Shown here piece after piece: positions 34,818 to 43,203 of a DNA stretch of 64,000 nucleotides. This stretch comes from Planctobacterium marinum (GTDB lineage: Bacteria > Pseudomonadota > Gammaproteobacteria > Enterobacterales > Alteromonadaceae), in NCBI RefSeq assembly GCF_020687805.1, contig NZ_JAJEWQ010000006.1, forward strand, positions 214,110 through 278,109, given 5' to 3'. The notes under the pieces are model-generated. The model had not been told where the DNA came from. It worked only from the letters and a program-made list of their open reading frames with translations, and did no database searches. Made by a program: the position numbers and the translations under genes. Each line of letters opens with the position of its first letter. The stretch's first letter is position 1.

Positions 34818-36431
34818 TTAATCCGCAGCCACTGTTGTGCGCGGTTGTTTTCTCAACCTGATACCTAACCAGATAAACCCGGCAGCACAAATAGCCAATG
34901 CAACGCTCATACCCGAAACATCTTTGAATCCCTGTTGGTGCAGGCTTAGGATAATTTCACCCAATACCAACCATTCGTATATCACAGTCAGCGCGAGGGT
35001 CACTCCGGTTAGCAATGCTGCGCAACTTAAAAAGGGTAACAGGTTTTTGAAAAAGGCCGCCAGTAACACGGTAAGCAGTATTACAATGCCGAAGCTGGCT
35101 TCTACCACAGTGCCTCTGTCAGCAAGGTCTGCGACCAGCGTACGCTCCAGTAGTAGTGCGACGGCTGTTGCTACGATAACACCGGTACAGCCGCCGATGG
35201 TGAGGCCGCGCATAGTGGCTATGACCTTGGGATGATTACCCTGTTTTACGCGTTTTGCGATCCACAAGACATTACCGGCGACAATCATCATGCAGACGCC
35301 CATAGCCAGTAAAAAGTAAATGAAGCGTACATCCATACCGGCAAAATTAGCAAAGTGCATGTTGTAAAGGAGCCGGGTACCGTCTTCGAAAACATTGCCG
35401 GCTGGTGGATTTAGCGCTTCAGGGAAGTCATCGGTTTTAACCTGGTAATAAATTTCAAAGCGTTCAGCAAATGTCCCGTTAATTTCACCGCGCAAACGGA
35501 TCACCGCATTTTCATCGCCGTAGTTATAAAAATTGAAATCATTGACGTCTACCTGATATTCGGTTTTGACCCGCTGCATTAGCTGGTTCAGATCAGGCAT
35601 GTCATGGGTAATGTTCGCGGGTTCACTGGTAACAGTGGTAAACCCGGCATCTTTTACTACAGCATTAAAATCACCTCCATACAGTATCAGTACGGTCGGT
35701 ATCTGCATGATAATACTGAGGTTTAACATTAAACCTGTCAGAGCAAACATCAGGCCATAGGGAAGTGTAATGACTCCAACGACATTGTGCAGATCCCGCA
35801 TTTGATAGCGAGTTGATTTGTCTTTGCGATACAAAAAGAAATGTTTAATCAGGTTTTTAAGTTGAACAATAATGCCTGTAAAGATTAACACCAGAAAAAA
35901 CAGGGTAATGAAACCAACAATATACAATCCTTGCGGGAGGCTAAGGTTGTAGTGTAAAGCATACAGAAAATCAGCCAGTTCAAATTGTCTTTCATCTGCT
36001 AATAATTCACCGCTATTAGGATCAATCACCAGAGACTTAAATTTAGTGGGCAATGGTGTTGCTTTATCGCTACTGTCTTCGGTTGTTGCTTGTTCAACAG
36101 ATGAGGAATCTGAACGCTGTTGTATCACGTCGTCGTCAGGGACCGAAAAGCTCAAATCTAAGTAAGGCGAGTGATCAGAAGGTAACCTCAGAATAGAGCG
36201 ACGACTGGTTACGGCGTTATACTGACTAAAATGTTCCTCCACCACACTATTCAGGTCTATTTCGCCGGCATAGTGATTAACGGGCATTTGAGGTAATACC
36301 GACCAGCGTTGCAGTTCACCATGAAAGAGTGTGATTGCTCCGGCCCAAAAAACGATGAACAGTGGAATTGATATAATCAGGCCGATCCAGCCGTGTGCGT
36401 TAACCGCGTTTCTGAGGGTTTCTGCCTTCAT
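34818..36431 (-). CDS. PepSY-associated TM helix protein (siderophore/ferric reductase type), copy 1
   Basis: 537 residues from the ATG at 36431, which overlaps the stop of the preceding small gene as ATGA. Near the N-terminus is NAVNAHGWIGLIISIPLFIVFWAGAI, the first PepSY_TM helix with its conserved histidine. Further helices lie at about residues 165-190 and 210-245, with four or five more at the C-terminus, and MHFANFAGMDVRFIYFLLAM near 355. Such proteins are inner-membrane partners of TonB receptors and are thought to reduce ferric siderophores. It is the last gene of a four-gene minus-strand unit whose arrangement is repeated at 53.6-55.9 kb. Confidence 0.85.
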   Translation of the reverse strand: MKAETLRNAVNAHGWIGLIISIPLFIVFWAGAITLFHGELQRWSVLPQMPVNHYAGEIDLNSVVEEHFSQYNAVTSRRSILRLPSDHSPYLDLSFSVPDDDVIQQRSDSSSVEQATTEDSSDKATPLPTKFKSLVIDPNSGELLADERQFELADFLYALHYNLSLPQGLYIVGFITLFFLVLIFTGIIVQLKNLIKHFFLYRKDKSTRYQMRDLHNVVGVITLPYGLMFALTGLMLNLSIIMQIPTVLILYGGDFNAVVKDAGFTTVTSEPANITHDMPDLNQLMQRVKTEYQVDVNDFNFYNYGDENAVIRLRGEINGTFAERFEIYYQVKTDDFPEALNPPAGNVFEDGTRLLYNMHFANFAGMDVRFIYFLLAMGVCMMIVAGNVLWIAKRVKQGNHPKVIATMRGLTIGGCTGVIVATAVALLLERTLVADLADRGTVVEASFGIVILLTVLLAAFFKNLLPFLSCAALLTGVTLALTVIYEWLVLGEIILSLHQQGFKDVSGMSVALAICAAGFIWLGIRLRKQPRTTVAAD

Positions 36432-36688
36432 GCCCAAACTCCTGTGTAGAACAATCCATTAATAGTGGCCGAAATGGCCAGTGTTATCAGGCAATAGAGT
36501 AGGGGGCGCTTAATTGATGAATAACAATAAAACACAGTAAACAGGCCACCCCACAACAAAAAACCACCTACAAATCCGATGAACAGATACACATCTCTGG
36601 GAAAAGGCACAAGGTATGCAATATTTAGGAACAGGCTCATGCTTAATACGAGGCTAAGAATAATGCCGACGATGGTTTTAGCCCACAT
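36428..36688 (-). CDS. Small membrane protein, DUF3649-like, copy 1
   Basis: 86 residues from the ATG at 36688, five bases after a GGGAGG ribosome site. It has three hydrophobic segments and a conserved VPFPRDVYLFIGFVGGFLLWG core. The paralogue at 53978-54253 shares this core (VPIPRDVFLLIAVIGGFTLWS). Such proteins accompany PepSY reductases in TonB siderophore loci. The stop overlaps the PepSY gene (ATGA), and the start lies within the end of the DUF3325-like gene, so the three are translationally coupled. The DUF number is a best guess from context and pattern. Confidence 0.7.
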   Translation of the reverse strand: MWAKTIVGIILSLVLSMSLFLNIAYLVPFPRDVYLFIGFVGGFLLWGGLFTVFYCYSSIKRPLLYCLITLAISATINGLFYTGVWA

Positions 36689-37049
36689 GAGCACCTCCCA
36701 TTAATGCTGTAGCCAGTAAGACCGCACTGTAAGCGGGGACAATCACTCGCCAGTCAGGGGCATAAGGTGCGCATATCGCAAGTACTACCCAACTTAGCAT
36801 GACAATGACCAGAGTGACGATTGCTGCCGCCAATGGATGATACTGAGTGCATAACAACAACGCCGATAAGAGAAAATTAACACTGAACTGGCCCCACGCC
36901 AGCGATTTCGAAATGGCTTTTGGCAACAATACCTGTTGTTTTGAGCTTAAATAAGCCCCAAGCGCGGCAATCATACCCAACTGAAAAGCAATAATTTTTA
37001 AGATTGGGAAAAGGCTGGCATCTGCCAATATTGGGATGGAGCTGAACAA
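36678..37049 (-). CDS. Small membrane protein, DUF3325-like, copy 1
   Basis: About 123 residues; the start is a GTG at 37055 or a TTG at 37049. The TTG has AAGGA at the better distance and is used here. Three or four hydrophobic segments end in a VLAICAPYAPDWRVIVP motif. The paralogue at 53653-53988 has the same shape (ALALIAPYFPQQRWLLI). Both are the first small gene before a DUF3649-like protein and a PepSY reductase, a recurring trio near ferric-siderophore receptors. No enzymatic motif is seen. Confidence 0.68.
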   Translation of the reverse strand: MFSSIPILADASLFPILKIIAFQLGMIAALGAYLSSKQQVLLPKAISKSLAWGQFSVNFLLSALLLCTQYHPLAAAIVTLVIVMLSWVVLAICAPYAPDWRVIVPAYSAVLLATALMGGAHVG

Positions 37050-37166
37050 AAGCACGTTCCTTGTTCGAATTGGTTCAAATTAGGCGGTCAGTATATAAGT
37101 GTATGCCCCTGGAGTTCCAGATCTAAATGGTAATGCTTCGCTTTTACTTTTGCGGGGCTGTAAAAA

Positions 37167-37475
37167 TCAGTTCAGTTCGTCAAAAGTTTCTTCTTCCAGC
37201 GAAAACAGCAAATCTAACGCGGGGAGCACTACTGTGGCCGCGAAAACAGCGGCACATAGCGCCCAGACATACCCTAAACTGGTGTGGGATTTAATGAACC
37301 AGGAGACACTCATGCTGAACCAAAACATATTAAACAGCATAATTTTGAAGTTTGGTTTTAAACATCGGGCGCAAAATTTACAGGCCAGTACTTCGCGATT
37401 GAGTATGATCAAACGTTCAGAAAAACTGATACTTTTCCCACAGCAAGGGCAACTCCGTGCAAATAGATTGTTCAT
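37167..37475 (-). CDS. Zinc-ribbon plus membrane-anchor hypothetical protein
   Basis: 102 residues from the ATG at 37475 (AGG eight bases upstream; a GTG three codons earlier is also open). The N-terminus has two CxxC pairs (CPCCGK and CKFCARC), a likely zinc or iron knuckle. Two membrane segments follow (IMLFNMFWFSMSVSWF and YVWALCAAVFAATVVLPAL) with an acidic tail. A strong Fur box at 37510-37524 lies 35 bases upstream. It is probably the first gene of the DUF3325/DUF3649/PepSY unit, 112 bases upstream of it. Function unknown. Confidence 0.62.
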   Translation of the reverse strand: MNNLFARSCPCCGKSISFSERLIILNREVLACKFCARCLKPNFKIMLFNMFWFSMSVSWFIKSHTSLGYVWALCAAVFAATVVLPALDLLFSLEEETFDELN

Positions 37476-37509
37476 TACAAGCACCTGTCAATCAACACTA
37501 TTTTGTAAA

Positions 37510-37524
37510 TGGTAATCATTATTA
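37510..37524. promoter_or_regulatory. Fur box between the Zn-ribbon gene and sdhC
   Basis: TGGTAATCATTATTA matches 12 of 14 informative positions of the Fur core. It lies 35 bases from the minus-strand start at 37475 and just upstream of a candidate sdhC promoter (TTGTCA 37531, TACACT 37555, 18-bp spacing). It could act on either side. Confidence 0.78.
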
Positions 37525-37616
37525 TTTAGCTTGTCATCAACTATTGTTAAGGGGTACACTAGCGCCAGGCGCAACGAAGATTTTTCATCAGTTTTGCAAC
37601 GTCGGGAGAACGTTAA

Positions 37617-37997
37617 ATGAAAAAAAATCGTCCAAAAAACATGGACCTTACCACCATTCAATTACCGGTCATGGGACTGGCATCGATCTTACATCGGATC
37701 AGTGCGGTCATTGTGTGGTTCGCATTTGCTTTTTTCCTGGCGGGTTTACACCTTTCATTGAGCTCCTCGGATGGTCTGACTCAGGTTAAAGACATGCTGA
37801 GCAATCACTTCATCGTACAGTTTCTCACCTGGGGCTTTTTGACCGCGCTTGGCTATTATGTTGTGGCGGGTCTTAAACACATCATCCAGGAATTTGGTTA
37901 TTGTGAGTCGTTAAGGGGTGGCCGCATTATTTCGCAGGTTGCTATTGCCGCAGGATTGGTCTTGAGTGTTCTGTCTGGCTTGTGGGTTTGGGGGTAA
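37617..37997 (+). CDS. sdhC: Succinate dehydrogenase cytochrome b556 subunit SdhC
   Basis: 126 residues with three membrane helices, clearly SdhC: RPKNMDLTTIQLPVMGLASILHR near the start retains the serine and arginine of the quinone site (E. coli S27, R31). YYVVAGLKHIIQEFGY retains the heme-ligand histidine equivalent to E. coli H84. The start has GGGAG upstream. SdhC and SdhD normally anchor the flavoprotein SdhA and iron-sulfur SdhB, encoded directly downstream. Here sdhAB are absent and iron genes flank the pair on both sides. Confidence 0.92.
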   Translation: MKKNRPKNMDLTTIQLPVMGLASILHRISAVIVWFAFAFFLAGLHLSLSSSDGLTQVKDMLSNHFIVQFLTWGFLTALGYYVVAGLKHIIQEFGYCESLRGGRIISQVAIAAGLVLSVLSGLWVWG

Positions 37998-38001
37998 TAG
38001 C

Positions 38002-38343
38002 GTGAACTTTAAACGTAATGGCGTAAACGAGTGGATCTTCCAACGAGTCAGCAATGTTCTGATCTTTTGTTATGCGATTTTTTACATCGTTAATGTACTC
38101 TCCATGGGAGAAGTGACCTATGACGCCTGGGTGGCCTTACACTCGGCCACCTGGTTCAAACTGTACTCGACGGTTACGCTGGTGATTGTCATGCTCAATG
38201 CTATTTTAGCGGGGTGGCAAATAGGCACCGATTATACCCAAAAGGTACCTGTGCCAGGCTTTTCAGTTATTTTTCATAGCTTTTACACCATAGTGACATT
38301 AATTTTTCTGGTGGCAGGGTTGTGCATTCTGTGGGCAAGGTAA
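38002..38343 (+). CDS. sdhD: Succinate dehydrogenase anchor subunit SdhD, heme-ligand histidine missing
   Basis: 113 residues from the GTG at 38002, five bases after the sdhC stop. RNGVNEWIFQR and GWQIGTDY match E. coli SdhD (RNGVHDFILVR and MWQVLTDY), and the quinone-site Asp-Tyr pair is kept. The E. coli heme ligand H71 (IHAWIGMWQ) is replaced by asparagine (LNAILAGWQ). The next plus-strand gene is an imelysin lipoprotein, not sdhA. A hairpin with 7-bp arms (38386-38420) follows but has no T-run. Confidence 0.9.
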   Translation: MNFKRNGVNEWIFQRVSNVLIFCYAIFYIVNVLSMGEVTYDAWVALHSATWFKLYSTVTLVIVMLNAILAGWQIGTDYTQKVPVPGFSVIFHSFYTIVTLIFLVAGLCILWAR

Positions 38344-38429
38344 ACCCGTTAATGCCTGTGTATCCGGAATAGAGTTCTGTACCTGGAGCCTGTGATCAGT
38401 ATTTCAGTTATCGCAGGCTCTGAATACAA

Positions 38430-38440
38430 TGATATTATCA
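38430..38440. promoter_or_regulatory. Palindromic AT-rich half Fur-like site before the imelysin operon
   Basis: TGATATTATCA is a perfect 11-bp palindrome and holds the full right half of the Fur core (ATTATCA); the left half does not match. It lies about 110 bases before the imelysin start, so a regulatory role is possible but weakly supported. Confidence 0.3.
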
Positions 38441-38549
38441 GATATGCTAAGTCTGTGATGTTTAAATGATATTCCTACCTGGCAGTTTTTTTTACCCGGG
38501 TATTTCTCAATATTTTCAACTAATTCGACATTCAGAACGGAGTCCCAAA

Positions 38550-39914
38550 TTGAAGAACCAAAATTTATTAGGCCTGTCTGTTTCATTGCTACTTGTTTCC
38601 TGTTCTCAGGCGCCGGTGGAATCCGATACCACGGCACAATCCGGCAGCAATGAAATTGCGCAACTGCAACAACAAATCGTCAAAACAAACGCCGATATCG
38701 CGTTTGCTGTGTATGAAGACGCGTTGATAAGTGCTAATGCTCTGCTGGAAAAGGTTGAAGCGTTTATCGCCCAACCAGATGAAGCAAATTTGCAGGCAGC
38801 AAAGGCCGCCTGGTTAGCATCCAGAGAGCCTTATGGGCAATCTGAAGTGTATCGTTTCCGCAATGGGCCGATTGACGTGTTAGCTTCCGACGGCACATAC
38901 GGTGAGGAAGGCGACGGACCTGAAGGCAGGCTAAACGCCTGGCCACTAGGCGAAGCCATTATCGACTATGTCGCCGTAGAAATTGATGGCAGTGCCGGAC
39001 CTGAAAATCCAGCAACACAACTGCAAGGTAGTTTAATTGCAAATGTGGATGCCTATCCGGAGATTAATAAGGAGGTCATCAGCCAGTATTTTGAGCATGG
39101 CGAAGATGAACGCAATGTTACTACCGGATATCACGCCATTGAGTTTTTATTGTGGGGGCAGGATCTTAACGCAGATGGCAGTGCCGCTGCCATCCGGGAC
39201 AATACCCCAGGCCAACGCCCGGTCAGTGACTATTTGGTTAAAGCCGGTGAGTGTACTTCCGGTGAGGTTAACGTGTCTGAAGTTGTCTGTCAGCGAAGAG
39301 GCGATTACCTGTTAGCTGCAACCCAATTACTCATTGATGATTTAACGCTGGTAGTTGACGCCTGGCATCCGGAAACGGGTAGCCATTATCAGACATTTAC
39401 AGCGAATACGAATAGCTCGCTCTCTAAAATCCTGGAGTCGATGGGACGTTTGAGTTTTGGTGAATTAGCTGGGGAGCGCATTAACATTGCGTTATCCACC
39501 GATTCTCAGGAAGATGAACATTCCTGTTTTAGTGACAATACCCATCGCGACATATATTTAAATGCTTTAGGGGTTCAGAATAGCTATTTAAATCAATATA
39601 CTCGCATTTCCGGAGAGCAAGTCACGGGACCCTCCTTCGCGGACTTACTCAATGCAGTCGAGAAAAATGACCTTGCAACGTCATTAACCGATGCCTTGAG
39701 TAAAACGATGCAGGCAGCTGCCGTCGTTGATGAAAAAGCGAAAGCAGGTATTCCTTTTGATGTGTTGATCCAGGAAGGTGTTAATCAGCCTGATATCAAA
39801 GCAGTTATAACCGGGTTAGTGGCACAGACTGATATTATTGAGCAGGCGATTCAGGCACTGAGCTTATCCACGGGCGAGTTACGTCAGGATACCGAAGAAG
39901 ATTTAAGTCAATAA
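38550..39914 (+). CDS. Imelysin family (M75) lipoprotein, GxHxxE type
   Basis: 454 residues from the TTG at 38550, with GGAG seven bases upstream, giving a lipoprotein signal peptide with lipobox LLVSC. The imelysin domain has the characteristic GYHAIEFLLWG at residues 193-203, containing GxHxxE. The early ASREPYGQSEVYRFRNGPID segment is also family-typical. Imelysins include the iron-regulated IrpA and the EfeO-like iron carriers, so a role in periplasmic iron handling is likely. It heads an operon with a di-heme oxidoreductase and a second imelysin (gaps of 19 and 6 bases). Confidence 0.9.
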   Translation: MKNQNLLGLSVSLLLVSCSQAPVESDTTAQSGSNEIAQLQQQIVKTNADIAFAVYEDALISANALLEKVEAFIAQPDEANLQAAKAAWLASREPYGQSEVYRFRNGPIDVLASDGTYGEEGDGPEGRLNAWPLGEAIIDYVAVEIDGSAGPENPATQLQGSLIANVDAYPEINKEVISQYFEHGEDERNVTTGYHAIEFLLWGQDLNADGSAAAIRDNTPGQRPVSDYLVKAGECTSGEVNVSEVVCQRRGDYLLAATQLLIDDLTLVVDAWHPETGSHYQTFTANTNSSLSKILESMGRLSFGELAGERINIALSTDSQEDEHSCFSDNTHRDIYLNALGVQNSYLNQYTRISGEQVTGPSFADLLNAVEKNDLATSLTDALSKTMQAAAVVDEKAKAGIPFDVLIQEGVNQPDIKAVITGLVAQTDIIEQAIQALSLSTGELRQDTEEDLSQ

Positions 39915-39933
39915 ATAAAAAAGGGCGAGTTGC

Positions 39934-41571
39934 ATGTGGCTGAAAAGCACGAATCTTAGGGAGAAGGCAATTCGCCTGGTGTTATTTTCAATCTGCGCCC
40001 TGGTTATCGGCTGTAGTCCGGCAACACAAACTGATACACCAAAGCCGGATGAGGCTGAGCTAAACAATACAACGCCGCACAAGCACGAGTATATGTCTGG
40101 TGGTGCGGCGACGGTTTTTGCGTCCACAAGAGATGCATTCAGTCATCGTCCCCCGTCTGTCGCCAATAACTTTAAACTGGATGGCGCATTCACTTCCGGT
40201 GATCATTTGTTCCGCACGCCATTGCAGGGTGTAGGGCCAATACTAAACAACAACACGTGTCAGGGCTGCCATTTAAACGATGGTCGGGGTATTGTCCCTG
40301 TCAACAATGAACAGCCTTTTACCAGTATGCTGGTGAAAATTGGTGATGAATCGGGTGCGCCGGATCCTGTCTATGGCGATCAAATACAGACCTTTTCAGT
40401 GGCCAGTTTTGCTGAGTCGGGCTTTACTCCGGGTATGCCTAAATATCATGGCTCCCTCGCTGATGAACTTGTGGGTGAAGCCTACACGCTGGTTTTTTAC
40501 GAAACGATTGCTGGTCAGTACCCCGATGGCGAGCCGTGGGAATTGCGTAAACCCGTTTACAAATTTAAAGAGATGTCTTTCGGTGATTTTGTTCAGGGTG
40601 TGCAATTTTCAGTTCGGGTGGCACCGCAAATCTTTGGTTCTGGATTACTGGATGCAATACCCCAGCAGGATATTATTGCGCTTGCCGATCCTGACGATAC
40701 TAATGGTGATGGTATTTCAGGTAAGGTGTCCTGGGTAGTTGATGCTATTGATGGTGAACGCAAAATCGGTAAATTTGCGTATAAGGCACAAAACCCCAGT
40801 GTATTGCAGCAGGTTGCTGCGGCTTTCAGAGGAGACAGTGGCTTAACGAGTCGTGTTTTCCCTGAAGAGCCATGCACCCCGAAACAAGCCTCCTGCCTTG
40901 AAATTGCACAGCAAGAAAACCATGTTCCGCCAACCCCCGATTTGTCTGACACCGTGCTGGCTTTCGTTGAGTTTTACAATCGCACACTGGCGGTACCGGC
41001 AAACCGGGGCTTCGACAGGGAAACTCAACGCTGGGACAGCTCTGTTGTGGCAGGGCGAACGCACTTTCAGGAGATTGGCTGTGCAAATTGTCATACGCCG
41101 ATGCACACCACCGGACTGGCCAAAGGGAGTGTTTTGGGGTTTCCTGGTCCACTGGGGTTAAGCGCCGCCGCTGAACCTATTGAGGTATTGTCCGGGCAGA
41201 CTATTTATCCCTACACCGATCTGTTGTTACACGATATGGGTGGCAGCTGTGCTGTTTCCCGTGAGTTGGAGAGCGGCGGGCGTTGTGAAGCCGGTGCAGA
41301 TTGTTATTACGTGCAACGCTGTAACGGTCTTGCTGATGGTTTAAAACAAGGTGACGCTGGTGGTACTGAGTGGAAAACGCCTCCACTGTGGGGGATTGGC
41401 CTGGTGCAAACGGTTAATCCCGCTGCGACTTTTTTACATGATGGGCGGGCCAGAAGTATCGAAGAAGCGATCCTTTGGCATGGTGGTGAAGCGACGGGTT
41501 CGCTGTCCGCCTTTAAATCACTTTCTAAAACAGAACGTCAGCAAGTGCTGGCATTCCTCAACAATTTGTAG
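39934..41571 (+). CDS. Di-heme oxidoreductase family lipoprotein (DUF1111/thiol oxidoreductase-like)
   Basis: 545 residues with lipobox VIGCS. Two c-type heme sites are present: CQGCH at 109-113 and CANCH at 383-387. Other family motifs are RTPLQGVGPILNN before the first heme, IGKFAYKAQNPSVLQQVAAAFRGD, and TPPLWGIGLV and FLHDGRARSIEEAILWHGGEA near the end. The family is related to bacterial di-heme cytochrome c peroxidases. In many marine bacteria it is linked to imelysins in iron-regulated operons; here it is sandwiched between two of them. It likely works in the periplasm as an electron-transfer partner for iron uptake. Confidence 0.92.
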   Translation: MWLKSTNLREKAIRLVLFSICALVIGCSPATQTDTPKPDEAELNNTTPHKHEYMSGGAATVFASTRDAFSHRPPSVANNFKLDGAFTSGDHLFRTPLQGVGPILNNNTCQGCHLNDGRGIVPVNNEQPFTSMLVKIGDESGAPDPVYGDQIQTFSVASFAESGFTPGMPKYHGSLADELVGEAYTLVFYETIAGQYPDGEPWELRKPVYKFKEMSFGDFVQGVQFSVRVAPQIFGSGLLDAIPQQDIIALADPDDTNGDGISGKVSWVVDAIDGERKIGKFAYKAQNPSVLQQVAAAFRGDSGLTSRVFPEEPCTPKQASCLEIAQQENHVPPTPDLSDTVLAFVEFYNRTLAVPANRGFDRETQRWDSSVVAGRTHFQEIGCANCHTPMHTTGLAKGSVLGFPGPLGLSAAAEPIEVLSGQTIYPYTDLLLHDMGGSCAVSRELESGGRCEAGADCYYVQRCNGLADGLKQGDAGGTEWKTPPLWGIGLVQTVNPAATFLHDGRARSIEEAILWHGGEATGSLSAFKSLSKTERQQVLAFLNNL

Positions 41572-41577
41572 GCTCTT

Positions 41578-42723
41578 ATGCTAAAGAAATTAATTGTATG
41601 TTCTATCAGTCTGCATCTGGTTTTTGCCTGCAGTAACGCAGAAAAGGTAGCTGAAAATCAGCATGCTGAGCAACACACTGAGGCCTCTAATGCAAACGGA
41701 AAGGCAAGTGCGCCAGATTATGAACAGGCGTACAGCAAGTTCCTGGAATTTGTTGCACAAAAACAGTTATTACCCGGCTATCAAGACTTCCATTCAGAGC
41801 TGAGCAATACCCTTGCAAATGTGCAATCGGGCTGTGCTGATATGGCGTTAAATACTCAGGAATTGGCCCAGTTGCAGGACCATTGGCGAGCCGCCATGAA
41901 CCATTGGCAATCTGTAAATTGGTTTAAAATGGGGCCGGTTGCGGCAGAGAGTCGTCACAGTCGAATCCAGTATTGGCCGGACGGTAACCAGGCAGTTAAA
42001 CGAGGCGTTGAAAAGTTGTTGTTAAGCAAAACCCCGGTCCTTGACTCGCTGGCCAACCAGAATGTCGGTGCGCAGGGGCTTCCGGCTTTGGAAGTGTTGT
42101 TATTTGAGCCCGCAGTGTACTCGGCCAATCCGGCAGATAAGTACTGTGAAGTAGTCCAGGCGATTGTGAGTAACCTGAATCAAATGGCAACAGAGGTAGT
42201 GGCAGAGTGGCAAAAGCCAAATGGATTTGCTGCGGCTTTTATGCAAGGACAAGAGCCGTATTCCGGTACTAAAGATGCGATGGAAGAGCTGCTGTCAAAC
42301 TGGTTTGAACATTTTATTCTGCTTAAAGACAATAAAATGACCTATCCACTTGGCATAAGTGCTCCGGGCATACCGCAACTGGCGGAGTCGCCGTTCGCTG
42401 ACCACAGCATGCAAAATTTACGGGTAAATCTGGCTGCCTCCGCGGCATTGATCAATGAAAACGAAGCACACAATCTTGTTGCTATTCTGGAGAATGCCGG
42501 AAAAACCGCATTAGCTCAGCAGATTAAGCAACAATGGCTTGCTGTTGCATCTGCTGCAGCGTCCTTACCTGTATCTTTTACGGCATTATTAGACGACGAC
42601 GCTGAAAGAGCGCAACTACTCAAGGTCAAAGAAGAGATTAGTAACTTGCAACAACTGCTGGCTGAAGATATGACCAAAAGTCTGCAACTTACTATCGGAT
42701 TTAATGCACTTGACGGTGACTAG
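41578..42723 (+). CDS. Second imelysin family lipoprotein, variant active-site motif
   Basis: 381 residues with lipobox VFACS and an Ala/Glu-rich linker before the imelysin domain. NWFKMGPVAAESRHSRIQYWPD near residue 115 and GLPALEVLLFEP near residue 167 are visible. The last motif replaces the histidine of GxHxxE with proline, a known second subtype of imelysin. Six bases separate it from the di-heme gene, so it is the third cistron of the operon. A frequently seen fourth partner (DUF1513) is absent; instead a PepSY protein follows after about 480 bases and its own Fur-like site. Confidence 0.9.
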   Translation: MLKKLIVCSISLHLVFACSNAEKVAENQHAEQHTEASNANGKASAPDYEQAYSKFLEFVAQKQLLPGYQDFHSELSNTLANVQSGCADMALNTQELAQLQDHWRAAMNHWQSVNWFKMGPVAAESRHSRIQYWPDGNQAVKRGVEKLLLSKTPVLDSLANQNVGAQGLPALEVLLFEPAVYSANPADKYCEVVQAIVSNLNQMATEVVAEWQKPNGFAAAFMQGQEPYSGTKDAMEELLSNWFEHFILLKDNKMTYPLGISAPGIPQLAESPFADHSMQNLRVNLAASAALINENEAHNLVAILENAGKTALAQQIKQQWLAVASAAASLPVSFTALLDDDAERAQLLKVKEEISNLQQLLAEDMTKSLQLTIGFNALDGD

Positions 42724-43203
42724 TCACCGCGTGTGGGAGCCATTCCCGTTCATTTGTGTCCCCTAAGCGGTGCAAAGTTTAAAGGTATTGAGGGTGATAA
42801 AATTGTCGGGTAGAAATTAAATCTTTAGCCAACAGCTTTATTGTGAAGCCCTTTTGCAAGCAGAAAATTGAAGAAGCTGTAAATAACTATTTAAAACATC
42901 TGGAAGCTCAGTTGGTTTATTAATACCCTGGTAATTGCTGGCCCGGGAAAGGGTAGAAGTAGGTTAAACAGGCATTAACGATTATGGGGGCACTGGAAAT
43001 TTGCGGGCACAAGTTTAATACTTGTAAATGAGAAGTGTAATCATTATTCTTACGTGTGGTGAGTGGCAATCCCTGCTTCGGTTGCTGATACACACGCCCT
43101 CTTAGTTGAAAACCACCAAACAACAGAATACCAAACTGCTATGCAGCAGGTGTTTGTGTGGGGAGTCAATGTGCACAATACCAATTCGGATATCCAGTCT
43201 GCT
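42724..43203 (+). other. Intergenic stretch before the third PepSY gene
   Basis: About 480 bases if the PepSY gene starts at 43204 (339 if it starts at the GTG at 43063). A Fur-like site lies at 43035-43049. No RNA gene or terminator is obvious. Confidence 0.4.
43035..43049 (+). promoter_or_regulatory. Weak Fur-like box upstream of PepSY gene
   Basis: The AT core TAATCATTAT fits the centre of the Fur core, but outer positions differ (9 of 14 informative positions). Its place before an iron-linked gene raises its plausibility. Confidence 0.5.

Noticed and set aside
38386..38420. Hairpin GAGCCTG/CAGGCTC between sdhD and the imelysin gene as a terminator
   Set aside because: No T-run follows and the loop is long, so it is not listed as a terminator.
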